Shown here: positions 35,601 to 51,060 of the stretch, piece by piece
Layout of the letters: each line of letters opens with the position of its first letter
Numbering within the stretch: the stretch's first letter is position 1
Source: Trichoplax sp. H2
Lineage: Eukaryota; Placozoa; Uniplacotomia; Trichoplacea
Assembly (NCBI GenBank): GCA_003344405.1
Contig: NOWV01000052.1
Location: 62,001-126,000, forward strand
Reading direction: 5' to 3'
DNA: 64,000 nt
The notes under the pieces: model-generated
Told to the model about the DNA's origin: nothing
What the model saw: the letters and a program-made list of their open reading frames with translations, nothing else
Databases searched by the model: none
Program-made: the position numbers and the translations under genes

Positions 35601-38600
35601 AAATACTAGCGATTGTTCAAAGGATTCTATAGGAGCATCTAATCGAGCTACAGACAATATAAGTGATATACACTGCTTAATCCAGAAATGGTTTAATATT
35701 TTCTCCCAATTTTGTGAGCAACAAATATATAAACAACGATCCATAAGATTTTTTGATGTACTAGCATTGTAGAGCTTAAAAAATTTTTCCCTGATATTTG
35801 GTCTAGGACATTGTAGTCCGGATAGAAACGCAGGTTCAAGCTTTAATAGAAGTTCACTACCTTCTAGCGAAGAATCTTGATATAAATCAAGAATAAAACT
35901 TAAAAAAATTTCTTGAAATTCCTGATCTTCGTGCAGTCGCTTCTCGTAGCTGAGCATAATTTTAACTAAAAGTGTACATTTTTCTTTCATTTCAATTTGA
36001 CTTTCATTAGATTTATCTTTTACCCATTTTTCCACAATTTTAACAATAGCTTTCTGGAGTTTAAGATCGGTGGATCGATCTATTAGCACTATTATAGTCT
36101 GAATTAATACTCGCTTAGCTTCTGGTGGCATCGTTGATATTCGACCCTTGATTAGATCCAGACATGCTATTAAAAGATCGACAGTGGCTACAAGCAATGT
36201 TAGGTAGTAAATTAGTAAATTAGTTAATGATTCGTGCTTCCTTGTTAAATAGTCTATCAAGAGCAATTCTAATTTAAAGTGTAAGTAAACTTACTGTTAC
36301 TCTCAGTTCTGCTACCAAGATGCTCGTTCGCTAATTTATGTATTGTCTTTATTATAATCCCTCGCAATCTATGGATCAAAGATTTGGTATTAACCTCAAT
36401 TAAAACGTCGTATAGAAAATATAGAAAATTTTACTTGTCAATGTAAGCCGCATTATTGTTGCAAACAGCTTTCAAGGTTGAAATCGCATCCAAGACATAG
36501 TAACTTGCGTAACCGTTTCTAAAGACAAAAACAACGCAATTTTAAAAAAGTGACAATGGTTGAAAGCAAGCTCTGAGCAAAAATTAATCTAGCATACGTT
36601 TGCCTTTCATATTGCTGTAACCGTTCGAAAACAATTCGAGCAACGGACATATGAATTGCGTTAATTTCTTCGCTTCGTTGCATACCTTTAAAAAATTCGT
36701 TAAACACTGGTTAATGTAATTTAAGTTATATCGCAACAAATTAATTCTTGTTTCGTAACTTTGCACTTACTTTCGAATAAGGCAGTAAGTTTTGACAGAA
36801 ACTCTTGTACAGCGTGAGTTATCTATTACGACAAAAAGATTAAATAATTTCGAAATATGAGTACATTCGTGTTTTATACTAGATCATGAATAGATGTAAT
36901 TACTCGTTTAAAGCATAATTTAACAAGTACCTTGGTGTTTTGGCAGGCCATACAAACTGTTAACCCATGGGATATAGTTTTACACGCATTTAAAATGGCA
37001 GGGCGTGACTATAAATAAATGTAACGTCTCCATTTCAAAAACCAATTCAGAGCAAAAACTACAAGCGAAATAGATTGACATCTTACCAGCACAGAGAGTA
37101 AATGCGTCATGATTTCAAAACCAGCGCAAATATTGCCGGTGTTGCATGTTGGTTGATTATCCTAACGAAATTCGATCCGACATTATGACAATCATTTTCA
37201 TCATAAGTCTATACTCTAGTTTTATATTAATTATATCTTACGGCAGCAGAGAATATTCTGTCAAACCAAACAATTTTTATTTCTGCATCTATAACGCATA
37301 TCAAAAATTTGAGAAAACCTATTAAAATCCGTAGCATTAGCATGATAGTAATAACAAGAAATAACTGTTACTTTGCCACAATTCCGGTTTCAAAGCAATC
37401 TTGAGCAGAGAGATACAACGTTGTGACAACGCCTCATTCGGAGAACCACTTGTTGTGGAGGGTTCATGAACCTAACAAGCAAGCGAAGATCAGTTACGTA
37501 AGTAGTAGTACGAAATTATACAATTGAACCTATACAACTATTTTTGTTTCAATGATAATACCGAGCAAGCTAATCGAATCAGAAAATTAACGATGCTGTC
37601 GCTATGACTTTTTTCTATTGGGGCCTTATTTTCAATGGGTACCGGCCTTGAAGTTGAACCCTGTAGGTAAAAATCATTATGTAGATATACAGTATTCTAG
37701 CCTGTGAGGGAAGTAATGCGACAAACTTAAAAAACGAAATACCTGCGATAATGTCCTTTGTTTCTTAGCTTCTGGTTGCAATTCGTCAGAAGCCGAACGT
37801 TTCAAGGTCACTGTAGCCTTCGGTAAGATAGTCAATCTTAGAGCTAAGATCAAACTGAAACGTACAATAAAAGAACTAAACTGGTTACTTACAGAAGTAT
37901 TGGCGCTTTCTACGGCATCCGATTCCTGGCCCTTAAATGTAAGAGTTCGAGTTCAGATGCTTATACAAGTCAGTTTGCATGATAATTGCTTACATCAGAG
38001 TCCGTAACTTCTTCTTTAACTCTTCGCAATTCCCATTTTATAATTACTTCTGCTAAATCAGTTGCAAGCTTTCTGTGGTCTATAGTAGACTGTAAAGCGA
38101 TAGTATTATTAATAGATATTAGTGCAAACGACAAATTAAATAGAAGTTAAAGGACAGTACTTACATTATGAGGAAACCCTAACTTTTGCATAGCATTAAT
38201 CATATGTTGCACAAGCAAATGGCGAACCGAATAGTACACTTTTTGATGGCGAACCACTAGATATCTGCCCAGAAGTAAAATTTACTACGAATTACAATTT
38301 ATTAAAAGTAAAGACTGGTAAGAAAGTCATACATACAGAATGTGAACAAGTTGAGCAGTAATATGGCCGTCCTCAACAATAATCTTTTTCGTCCAATGCG
38401 CCAGTAACGTCTACGGTTAAAGTAAGGTCAAATTTTAGTTTAATCTGACAAACGAAGTTTATATTACAGTTGAACACATTCAAGGTATATCTAAATTTAC
38501 ATTTCCATCTTCCATTCTGGCTGGCATAGCAGGAGTCAATATATCAAGAGCATGACGGACAACTGCTTTCGCTTCCAAAGCATGGGCTTTTAGAAGACTA

Positions 38601-41600
38601 TGGAAAACCTGAATTCGGATATTTCCGTTAATCATCTGAACGTTTGAAATCCCTCAAGTACTTGCACACATATCTATATACATGTGTATATATACTCGTA
38701 TACCTGAAGCACTATTCTTCGATGAATTGCAAATCTTGCGATGATGTGAGCAAGGAGTAAGTGACCAAAATATTTCGTAGATGGATCCTAAAATTCATAA
38801 TTAAACATTAGTAAATGTATCATCAAAGACACTACCGTACTATCGAACATTATCCGTACCATGCACTGCTTAGGCAAAAGACAAGGCCATGCATAAACCA
38901 TCAACCGACGAAGTTTGTTTCCTTGCCTCCTACAAATAACAATGGATATTAATTATCTAGGCATAATAAGATGTTTAAAGGACTGGACCAATTTTGCAAA
39001 GTCGTACCTATTAGCAGGGTCATGTATATGTGGAGAAGCAAACTCTACAAGCAATGACGAAAACTGTAAAAGTAATATTCGTACTTCATCCTAAAACAGA
39101 GGTTAGATACAGAATTAGCGCTAAGACTAGCAAAAAAATTCCTTAGATATCCAGTTTTACATACCGATGCTTTAAATGGATTATCAGGATCGATTATTTT
39201 GTTAATAAATACACCAACAATATTTTCGTCATTGTCTTGATCAGGGTTAGGAGAACCCCCAATAATCTGTAAATCAGAACCACAGTTTCAATACCATACT
39301 TGTAATACCTACTAGAAATAGAATCAGAAACACACCACAATTTACCTCATCAATTTTTCCTTCCTCGAAAGATTCTGTAACCATTGGTATAATTAGGTAT
39401 GAAAGAATCTAGAAATAAGTTGAACAGATTAACCCACAAATATGATTAGACTGAAATTGCTAGAAATTCTTTAATTTTACCTTAGCAATTATTTCCTGTG
39501 GCAATAATTTCTTGACAAACATTTCGATGAATTTAAAAAAGACACTACGTTTCTGCTCGATGGTATAAGACTGTAAGAAACAAAATTTCGTAAATACACT
39601 TCATTTTCCTATTTTATCGGAAGCTATTGAAAGGACTTAAACTAACCTTACAAAGACATTCTAAAAATTCACGAAAAAATTGAAAGTCGCATATATGTTG
39701 TAATGTAAATGCTCTCAGCATCTGAAATAAAGCTGTTATCTCATTTTTGTTTTCCTTATAGTACATCAATAAACACTTTAACAATAATCTCGCTTCGTCC
39801 CATCGATTCGCAGGCGATGACTCCTAAAAGCGAATTTGAATTAAGAACATAACTAAGTTTTCAAAATGGACAAGAGAATAACAACTTTGAAACAGGTTTA
39901 GAATATTTAAAGAATTATCTAACCATCTTTACACGTTCCTGGAAGAAATCAGACGACCATAGCCGCGTTAGGTGGACGAACTATAATATTAAAAATACTT
40001 TCACTGTACTTGTGCATCATTTAAAACATAAATTTACTCGATGCTTACCAGGATCTTTTGTTTTGCATACCAGCTTGGATTTAACTTACTTAATATTCTG
40101 TAATAGTTTCAATTAATCTTTAGTATTGCATGATACTTAACAATGAGCAAATTATTCTAAAAGCTGACCGGGTAATAAGCACTCCTTGATATTGCAATAA
40201 TGCCTTGTTCTCAGATGTTAACGTTTCTCCTTCCGGCTATGTTGAGACAGATATTTAGTATACGTATATATTTTTTAAACGATTTACTGAATATATTCAA
40301 CTACCTTGACAGAATCCAATGCATTAATAATAATTTTATTGGGATCAGTCTCTAAAACCTGACGAATTGGTTTTGCTCTCTCTTTTCCAAGCAAAAACTA
40401 AAATATATAACATTTTGCCGCATGATTTACTAAATAAGTATCACCATTGTAGCTCATTCATTAATGCGATATTTCCTCCTTACTATGAACAATCGGCTAT
40501 ATTGTGGCAGTATTAACCGAGAAAGAAAAAAGTCCACCGATTCAGTAGGATATCGAAGGGCTAAGTCTAGCAATGGTTCTCGAAAAGGGCTTCCGGCCTA
40601 TAATACAAGGTAATATGTTATTCAAATCCTTATGAGGACGAAAGCGAACTATAGTTTCTTAAAAGCTGCAAAGAATCATTTTAGCATTTATGAACTGACA
40701 TCAGTGTTAGTTGCTTTTTCACACTTTAGCACAGTTTCGACGATTTGTTCAAATAATTTAAAAGACGTAGCAGGTACGATATGAAACACGTTAACTATTT
40801 TAGCACAGATTATTGCTTCCTAAAAGTAATGAGAAATAAAATAACTCAGCGATATAGATATAATTAACTATCTTAGCTTTTAAAATACTTCAATAATTTT
40901 TGATTATTTATTACCTCTACAGCCTGTTTTAGCTTCTTACGACTCTGAGACGCAGCAATGTTGTCAGCTCCTCTTTTAATATGTGTCTAACAAAAACAAG
41001 AGCATTAAATAATTCTGAAGACTAGTAGTTAAACAAATGTATTACTTATTTTATTACCAATAATTGATCACATAATTTCGGGCTAAAAGATGCTGGAAAT
41101 AATTCCGTTGTGATAGACAAGCGCTGTAAAATTGATCGTTTAATTGAACATTTAAATGAAAGTCTGAAGGGAAAATACTATTGTGCAACTTGAGATTAAT
41201 ATAGCAAAAACCTCACATATGCTATCTGCATACCTGTATGAAACTTGGTGTAAGACTCTTGTAGTCTCCTAGACCTGAGAGTAATTGCTTGATATTTGTA
41301 TGTAATAGATCAAGTTCTACTTGATATCCTACTAAAAACTAAATAAAGATATTGCAATTTTTAAATTTTAAAGATACTTTCATTGCTAAAATTCTATCAT
41401 TATATCCTAATCTATACAAACCGATTGCATAGCTTTTTTCGCCGCTTTCTGAAGTTCACTTTCACTTGATGTCAGATTCTGTGGACAATAAGTGTTATGA
41501 TTCGTTCAGACATAATTACATATTAGCTCATAACAATAAGAGACTGATAATAAAGTGATAGCGCTACCTTGTATACAAACGAATAAATTACAATTGAAAA

Positions 41601-44600
41601 TATATTTATTTTTTCATATCAATACCTTAAAGATAACGTTAAAAATCTTTTGGAGTTCTGACTTCTGTTCGATATAGTGTAGAGACGCTAACGCCGCTGT
41701 AATAAAAGTAAAGATATCAGAATTTGACGGATAAATACTACATACGTTGATTGGGTAGGTCCATTACCTAAAGCACTTTTTCTAAGCGGTACTAACGATT
41801 TGACGGGTTTGTAACAAGGAAGTTTATGCAGCGTGGCATCATCGGCTTCGCATAACGATAATAGCTAATACATAAATATTACTTTATTATAGGAAATAAA
41901 AGGGGCATAGCACAAGTACAATACATTATTTAAATGATGCATTTAATTGTAGCTACCTCAGTAACGAAGAGTTTATGTTCATGGCTGGAAAGATCTAAAC
42001 TGTATAAGCGGGGTTGTATAGTACTACAAAAAGTGTTACCGTCCTAGTAATAATAAAAAATTCAATATAGCTTTTTAAGTATTTGAGGGTCAATACAATG
42101 CTGTATTTTATCAATAATGTACACCTTTTACATAGTGTCATGCAAAATACTGTACTTACCATGATGGCGATTTGCTGATTGACTGGTTGGTGCCTTAGTA
42201 AATTTTTCTACCGTAGCCACATAAACATATAGCTAGTTACGCTAAGATACTCGCTTCACATATTTTAATTCATTGTAAACATTATATAACTGTATAAATT
42301 AATTACCTTTGGAGGAATCATATCGGCAATCACCTAATTTTAGAAAGATATTAAGTATTAGAAAAACTGAATACAGAACTAGGGTCGTAATGTAGTATTC
42401 CGTAGAAATAGCATACAGCTTACATCTTTATGTAATACCATGACATCATATACAGACTTGGCTGTTATATCAGCTAAGAGCTCCAAGCATTGATAAGACT
42501 AAAAATGTCGTAATAAAAATTTTACTTTAAAAACCCATAGTAAAAAGATCACGCTTTAAGAAATCACGACAACAAATTTCACCTGTTCACGAACTGTCTG
42601 ATTGGGAGAGATAACTTCACGAATAAAGCGTTGGCATACCAAATGAAAGTGCTTCTTTTGAATTGCTGATAAGTCATGCTAATAATGAAGTAATATCAAA
42701 TGCGTCATTGAAATAGGGATTTACACCAGGCATATGTTCACAAGTACGTCTATATCGTCAGCATCAGTGACGAGATTTACCTCATTATTTATGGGTTTAT
42801 TACACAGTCTAAGTAGATCTTCTAAGGTTTTCTTAGCGACATCAATTGTGCCAGAAGATACCTTCAGTAATTGAAAGGCTTATTATTTTCTCATCATTTC
42901 ATGACAACGTTTTAATACATGAAAATTGAAGTTGGAATTTAAAGCACTATATTATTTATATTTACCTCGTAACTCAAATCCATCATTAAAAAGAGTAAAG
43001 CAGAAACAAAAGCTCCCTGATGTTCCATGACCCATTTTAGAGGCATATGCGTCATTAAACATCTAATTGCACTACACCTATGATAATACGAGTCATTTCA
43101 GATACAACCTAAATAAAAGATGGTAAATATTGTAAGGAATCAATTACCCTCCACTTTTCGCAAACCAAGCTCTTTCATAGCAACATTTACATAGTCTTTT
43201 CGCCATCACATCAAAGAAAGGTACGTTACTTATCTAAAGGAAATGACACACGTTAGATATAGATGCAATCTCACGGCTAACATGAAATTTAGAAAATGTA
43301 CCCTCTGAGGGGATCCAAGTATCATAACGGCTGTTTTAATTATCAGCGTAATTGCTACTTCGCCGAAGATTGTTAAACTTTTCTCCGCTGATGTCATACA
43401 AACTGCAATTGCGTCAATCAATACATGGATGTCCATATAACGCGTTCTAAAAGCATTTTTAAGTCAGTTTTAAAATTCAATCTGATCATTAAAATACCGA
43501 TGCGATAAAGATTGTTTCTTACTGGTAAGTAACTGGTTTAACAGAAAATTGTTGCACGATAGCAATCATGGCTAAATGTGTTACTAGGTCGGTCATGAAA
43601 GGGACTGCATCAGATCGGAGATCATTAACAGCAGCCGCGACTAATGAAATTATTACAATTATCATGTTAGTATGGTTATAAATCTCTTATAAAATCATAA
43701 TTTTAATACCAAATACTGCCGTAAGTGCTTGTTCAAAGGTTTTTCTTGTTATTTCATCTGCTGCCGAGCGAGAGTGCATCTTACTGACTTGTGGTTTCTG
43801 TTCTGAAAATCTGGTACAGGTCAATTAATCATTAAGTCTTTAAACTTTAAAAATGATAACTTCACAATAAAAATTAAATTGTGAGCATCTTACCTGATTT
43901 GGGTTAAGATTTCTTTAATATTACATCTATTCTCACTCAGTTGCAACGTTGACACGATGAAGTACTATATATAAAGCAGATTAAAGTATGACCTCATTTT
44001 GCCCTGTTCCTTGAGTTAACTTAAAAATGACTTATTCGCTACACACCTTAGAAATTAGCCAAGCTTGTTTACGGTAGTGGGCATCGGTTGAGGATTTTTT
44101 CAGTATTGATAAAGCAAAAGCTATAGCCTAGATATTATCAGTAAAGTTTTATTACATGTCTACTCGTTGAAATATGAAGCTAAAGGTACAGTCTAGATTA
44201 CTTTAGAAACAGGTAGTGATATGGGATGCTTGCTTTCAGGAAATTGAATAGAAATGCAAGGTCCAGGTGTATGGCAATCTTCGTAATCAAGCTAAAAAAT
44301 AATCGGTACTAATGAGGCTACAAGAAAGATTAAACAAGGGTAATAATAACAAATTTTAAAGTACCTTTTGGGACTCTCTCAGTGATTTTCTGTTACCACC
44401 TCCGAATTTTCCTAATACCCTCAATGCTGAGTGAGATAGTGATTCGTTGGGATTTCTCAAAATTCGCCAGAGTGCCTATGAAGAATGAATTTTAGTAGGA
44501 ATACATCGAATAACTACTAATTTATAACATTTTTACATACCTGCATTAGCTCAGCTCTTACAGGTTGTATGTGTTCATACAAAAAATCTTGCTGTAAGTT

Positions 44601-47600
44601 ATCAACACATAGTTCCAAAGTTCTTAATCCCTGCAGAATATCAAATCAAACAATGCCGTTTAGGTATTCATCTTTAAATCGTTAAAAAAATCTGCTACTA
44701 CTTATTACACTCTTATTTACCTGTGTAACTAAGTTTTGAGATCCATTGAGAGCTGATACCAGGGGATCCATTAGCATTGGTAGATAAGGAAGTAAAGAAC
44801 TGCAATAACAGAAAATTTACAATCATAAATGGACTGAAGATCCAATAGTGAGGGTATTAGAGCATACCTTAATCGTACGGGTACCGTCAAACATAATTCA
44901 ACGAATAAATCTTTCATATGCTGTTTATGAATCCCACTTTGTAACAGATTCAATCCTTTTAGAAGATTCGGCAATAATGGTAGGAATTCTTGATATAATA
45001 AGTCGTGACTACCTATATAGACGTAAATATTTTATGTAGTAAATAAAAAAATGCTACGCCAAGGTAAGAGTAAAATCGCATTTCGTTGTCTTACCCCCAC
45101 CAATAGAACGAAATAACGCCCTCATTAATACAAAGTAATTGTAAGGCTCCTTAGCAGTTAAGGCCAATTCCATAGATCGATTAACGATTTTGTGCAAATG
45201 TGGCTAAAGGCAAACAAAATCATGACAAATTTTAGTGAATAATCTAATAATAATTCAAACATGTAAATATCTTTCTATAAAGCATATATTTCCGCACTTT
45301 CAGCATTGGTTCATTTTCGTTTGCGAATATTGCTACAGAACCAAATACCAATTTAAACAATTTAAGGTACAGATTAGACCTTTCAGTATTAGCTGCAAAC
45401 AAAAATTTGGAAATCATTACGTCAAAGAAAATATGCAAGCGCTATTAAGTCATTATCAAATGTTGCATCAACTTTGTGCTTCTGCGGCTATACATACATC
45501 CCATTTCTTCAAGTTTATCCAATAAATAATTGATAAGTATGGATGCGAAGCATGATGATGTCGCGCTATTGGCCAAGAACTGATTCGGGATTATTTGTAA
45601 GTTGTAATTGTTATGAATTCTTTCAACTAGGTAGTCAATGTTGACTTCTATAACTTCCTTAAAACTGCAAGGATTTAGCATAATGAACTAGATATAGAGA
45701 AATTAAATTTGGTTCAGTTATTCTAAAAGCATATCAATATACTGTAGTAATACTCGCATGATGAAACCGTCTGTTAATGAAGTCACGACTTACAACGCCA
45801 GAATAATGTTCGAGTAATTCTTTTTCATCTCTTTGACGAGAGTTTGTATTGCTTAAGCAAAGATAAAAACAAATAAGTCATGAAAAGCACGATAACAAAA
45901 ATTAAATAAATAAATAACAATTACTTTGTAGAGCGGCTTTGTATAGCAGTGTTAGAGCTATGTCCAATTTTGTGAATATCAAGGGCTCGTAAGCCTATAT
46001 AAAACATTTAATTTAAAATCACAATTACGGTTATATTATTATCTACTTACTTTAATACAGCACTGTGGCCTAAACTTTCACTCACCATATTTTAATAATC
46101 TTGTAAAAACATTGATTTCTTCCGGTAGAAAATATTTGCTATTTTGGTTACCATAGTTAAGTGCAACTGCATCTACTATGTTTATTTAGTAACATAAACA
46201 TTACAACTCCAAGTACTATATGAAAATGTACACGACATAATCTTATAAAAGGTACCTCCAGGTATTTTACATGAGCCAGCTCCCCAAGTAATCGTTTTTA
46301 TTCCTAGTAAAAGCGTTCTGACCATTGTTCGACAATCATTCACATTCATCGTGGGGGGATGGGATGCAAGACTAGGACCTAATATATTGATGAGCATATA
46401 TATATATATATGTATTACTGTATACTAATCTTACGTACTTTATAATACCTATCACTGATAGTATCAGAAAGACTTTAAAAATACTCACCAATAGAAGGAG
46501 ATTTTTTATCGCTTTCTTGTGAATCAAATTCTAAATCGCCAGAAATAGTACCTAATGAAAGATGATAATAACGATAAGTGGTAGGGAAAAACATGACGTC
46601 GAGTCAAAATTGCTATAAAAATTCTGCTGATATTACCTCCTTCAGAGCTCGTAGTTGCATTACTTCCGCTTGTACTTGATGATTCTTTACTGTATATTGA
46701 TAATTTGTTCAATATTAAAATATGTGTTGAAACGAAAAGCTTTAAACCGAGTATACCATACTTTTTTGCGAGCAGGACAGGAACGTGGTTTTTCGCGATA
46801 TATGTTAACTTGCGAATAAACACCTCCAACATTCGTATTAAAATTTCACGTCCTTGACCTTCTAGATCGTCAGTAGAGCTCTTTTGGCGAAGACATTCAA
46901 CCAAGTTTAATACCAACTGTATCAAAATAATTCCAGATAGGAATTAAAAAACTTTTCGTTATAATCGATAATATGAATCAATGCATAAAAGGACATTGAT
47001 AGACGTACCTTGCATGACATCACTTGTATACTTATTGGCAGTAAATCATCATGTATATTTTTAGAAAACAAATGAACAGCCAAAGACAGCTGATTTAGCG
47101 GTAAATGAGTTCGAACATGATGCACAAGATCGGCAAGAGTGCTGTAAGCTAAAGGTCTAATGTAACAAAGAGTGCTTCTATCAAAAAATATATTTTAAAG
47201 CTAACAGAGTAAGAACGCAGATAAAATCATAATTTGTATAATCAAACCTGAATGACGTGCGAGCAGTCCAACCAGGGCCAATAAGAACATTCTCATTAAA
47301 TAATTTGTCAATTTGTGGAACAAATTCTAGTAGTAACAAATAGATATTGGTATGCGGTATTTAAAAATTTGACTACATGTCACATCCAAGGTATAAAATT
47401 AATAAGGTATAATATTTGAGAGTATATACTGCGTCTTACTATTTCGAAGATCTGTGCTTAGGATATGCCGAATTGCGATGAGTAGATCTCGACGCAGATT
47501 AGCGGCTTCCTAAAATTTATATATAAGTATTTAAAAAAAGTTAGAATACTAATATATCGCAAAATGACAAGTCGATAATTATCTTATTAAGTAGTAATAA

Positions 47601-50600
47601 TGTCTCTAATTTTTACCGGCGGACAATTTTTTAATAAGCAAATAACACCTTGGACCATGCGAGGAGAATATTTATTAATTTCCTCCTGAATAATCAGTTA
47701 GATAAAGCTTTAGTTACTATGAAGACTACATTTTCTAATTATAAATACGAACTGGAATACTCACCAAAAACACTCGAATCACATATGCTAGAAATGAAAG
47801 CATCTTAATTTGTGCAGTAATGAAGTCGGCATAAAGATCGCGATTAAATGATGGAGCCGATCTACCATGATTAGCAAAATAGGATTAGATCTACTTCAAA
47901 CTACAAAATTTAATTTCCAATCCACATCGTAATATTTAAAAGTGATACGTTTACCTAGCACTCTGAGATGGTTGCATCAAAATAGCATCCATAATCAATG
48001 GAATAAAGTCTTCAACTAGCGTATGTACGTTTTGTTTGTATAGCTACCAATATAATAAACAATTCCAAAATCAAATCATTGCTGCTGGAAATTCTTTACA
48101 AGAGAGTAATTTATTCATTTGTTTAAGATAGAATCTAATCAAAGCTGAAAAATTAAAATTACTGTATTCAAGACCTGATACATGAGGACGACGATTAAAG
48201 GCAGTTCCGCCAATACTTTTAACGATGTTAGCGCAGATTGTAATTTTACCTGTAATAAATGAAATAATCCCATATATTAACACAAAATATGATTGTATAA
48301 TTTTAAATTGATACTTACCGGTTGTTTCGATTGCTTCGTACCAGCAGATACAGGGGCCGAGCTACTTGAAGCAGCCACACCGCCAGAACCTCCTCCAATA
48401 GAACTAGCAGCAACAGCTGTAGATGAATTAGATGCTTCTATAGATGTGGTGGCTTTCATTTCGAAAATATCATTCTGTACGGAAAATACCACGTAATGAG
48501 CTTGACAATTTAATTAGCCTGACTAGAATCAATGATTACTGTGTTTCTACATACAAAGTTGGCTGGCAAGTCAGTGTAAATCTTTTTGATAAAATTTAGA
48601 AATTGCTGCACCTATTTAAGTATACAAAAGCGAACGTTAAAACAGAGTGATAACAAGATCGATGATACTTAATCTGATAGTGAACTAGGTAGATTTACTA
48701 TTTGTACAAAGACTACAAAGTAAGCTATTTGAAAAAACTTACCTCTGATCCAATAGGTGGTCTAAACTGTTTATGTAATTCGATAATGATTCTGATACAA
48801 ACTAAAGCAATTTCTTCATTTTCCTCCTAAAGACCACACGATAAAGTAAGCACAAAAGAAATTCTTCGTAACTAGTTAAAAACTACTACAATTTTTAGAA
48901 TATTTCTTCGATAATTAATGGTCATAATGTAAATCTATTTTATAACATACCTTGATTAAACTAAAGGCCAATTGCAAGACCGGCTATAAAATATAAAGGA
49001 AATGATATCAATAGTAGTTTTATTTAAATCAGTTGATTAACCTTATTAAGGTCAAGTCAGAGATTACAACACATCAAGTAATATTGAAATGCAACCTTAA
49101 CATGATTTTTCATGGCTTCATTTGGAGGAATACGATGTATAATTTCTAGTATTAGCTTGCGAAGTTGCTAATTTTGCAAAAGTACATAGGAAAGGTATTA
49201 CAGCAGTCGGCATTTAATATTATAGTAGTATGTGCACATGTAATATAATTCTGTTTTGGGTAATTATATTACTTATTTCCATGTTATTTAGTCAAAAGAG
49301 ATTGGGGAATAATAGACATACTGTAACAACCATATATTTAATTTCACCTGTACTGGACTATCATAAAGTTGTGGCTTGGCTATAACATACAAAATACACA
49401 TTGTTACATATGAGAAATAATATTCAATTATTTGTTGTGATACATAAGTCTACATAAAAATCAACTTAAAATTGAGAGATAGCAAATAAATGATTGTCAT
49501 ACTATGGTATACATTGTTGATGATAGCTCAGACGTTAGTTACTTGTTTAGCTTTTATAAGACAGTGCAACTGGTACTGAATTTACTATGCAGTCTACCCG
49601 TACTAAAGCATCTATAACATCAAATTGTAACCATATTTATCAATATTATATATCATGCATAACTAAATAGAAATCTGATGTCTACTTGAGACGACTTACT
49701 TGTGCGCAGATAATTTAAAAATTTAGGCATGACACTTTCGAGAAAAGTCGAATATTGAGATGATGCTAGCATTGTCTATATTTCAACGAGAAATATAACG
49801 ATATAAGATATGAATAGAAATTTGCAATATGTATACATCTATTATTCTATACTGATATTATTTCGCGTTCTAAGAAATAGTAGTGAGTAAGAGCAAAAAG
49901 TACAGTTTGCATGCATAAGATCGGAACTATCATTGCAAACCTCCAGGTTTTCGCTAAATTCTTGCATGGCTTGTAATTTTGAATCATCGTCTAAATTGAA
50001 ATAGTGGAAAAGTAATTTCATGTTCAATAGCTTGCATATGATAAAGAGCAAAAGGATGCAGTAATATGATGAAATGCAATTGTTGCAAATGAACATCATT
50101 CATAGGGTCATTTCGATCGATAGAGTGTAAAATTTTCTAACAAATTGAGAAAGCGTTGTGCATGCAACGCCGATTATTTCAATACAACGCATAAACATAG
50201 CTACAGATGCAATTAGCTAACAAATGATAATCATTAAAATAGAATAGATAAATGAAATGTGAATTACTCTGTTCTGATATGGATTGCATCAATTTACGAT
50301 ATAATGTACATTACAAATTCAGCTGAATAATTTAATTTGCAATTTTTAGAATCGATTTACAGAAGAATGCGTCATGCTAGCAAGTTATTATTCAATCAAC
50401 GAATAAAATAATTATAAGGATTCCAGCTATTTTAATGGCTTTACTAAGATTGAATGTTATAATTTATACTGTACTTGGAGATTGATGTTGCTGTAAGTAT
50501 AAAATAATTGATATGGACGATGAAATGTTATCGCCATTCAAAGTACTGCAAGCAACAGTTGAGCGATTGCATAGAGTTAATGAGACTCAATGATGGAAAT

Positions 50601-51060
50601 GCTATCTCGTGCTCAAGACATCAACTATTATGCAATTAAAAGTTGTCTACAAACAAGACACAAATTAAGATTATCAAGGTATATCTCCATGTTTTATTTT
50701 CTGCACTAGAAGCGCCAATATTAAGATCAATCCTTCAATCAAGCCTATATAATCAGGCATATTCTTGCATGGTGATCTCTTGAATTAACTTGTGGTCATT
50801 GCCAGACTATGCATGAAAATTACCTCATCTACAAGCGGTATCGATCTCAGAAGAAATACCGTTGAATATACATATATATATATCAATCGACTAATACTTC
50901 ATCTCAAATAAGTACTAACTCTATACCGCTATCATATTATACTATTTTACAGATTTAAAACAGATTGCAAGCTAATGAATAACTTACTAATAGCAGTTTC
51001 GATCATTGCCGCGTACGAGATGTACTTTGTCATGGTCTGGCCTAACGGTCCCAATGCCAT
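29634..51060 (-). CDS. TRRAP: TRRAP/Tra1 PIKK-family scaffold of histone acetyltransferase complexes
   Basis: A 21.4-kb gene with dozens of short exons. Exon 1 (50988-51060) starts [18 protein letters not shown] and splices to exon 2 (49941-49990, [10 protein letters not shown]). N-terminal HEAT repeats follow ([60 protein letters not shown]). One giant exon (about 32999-36188) encodes most of the FAT region ([49 protein letters not shown]). The exons at 29.6-32.1 kb encode the pseudokinase region ([38 protein letters not shown]) and a FATC tail ending MDPMWYPWL at TGA 29634-29636. TRRAP is the activator-binding subunit of SAGA and TIP60/NuA4 and is catalytically dead in known members. I see no kinase DFG-type motif. 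A Ser/Asn-rich insert of about 120 or more residues interrupts the FAT end relative to human. The exact exon count was not determined. Confidence 0.95.

Noticed and set aside
35437-35772. 111-codon + frame opposite the TRRAP giant exon
   Set aside because: Antisense shadow of a strongly conserved coding exon.
37940-37960. GTTCGAGTTC resembling a tRNA B box
   Set aside because: No matching A box or cloverleaf could be folded around it, and it lies within the TRRAP gene.
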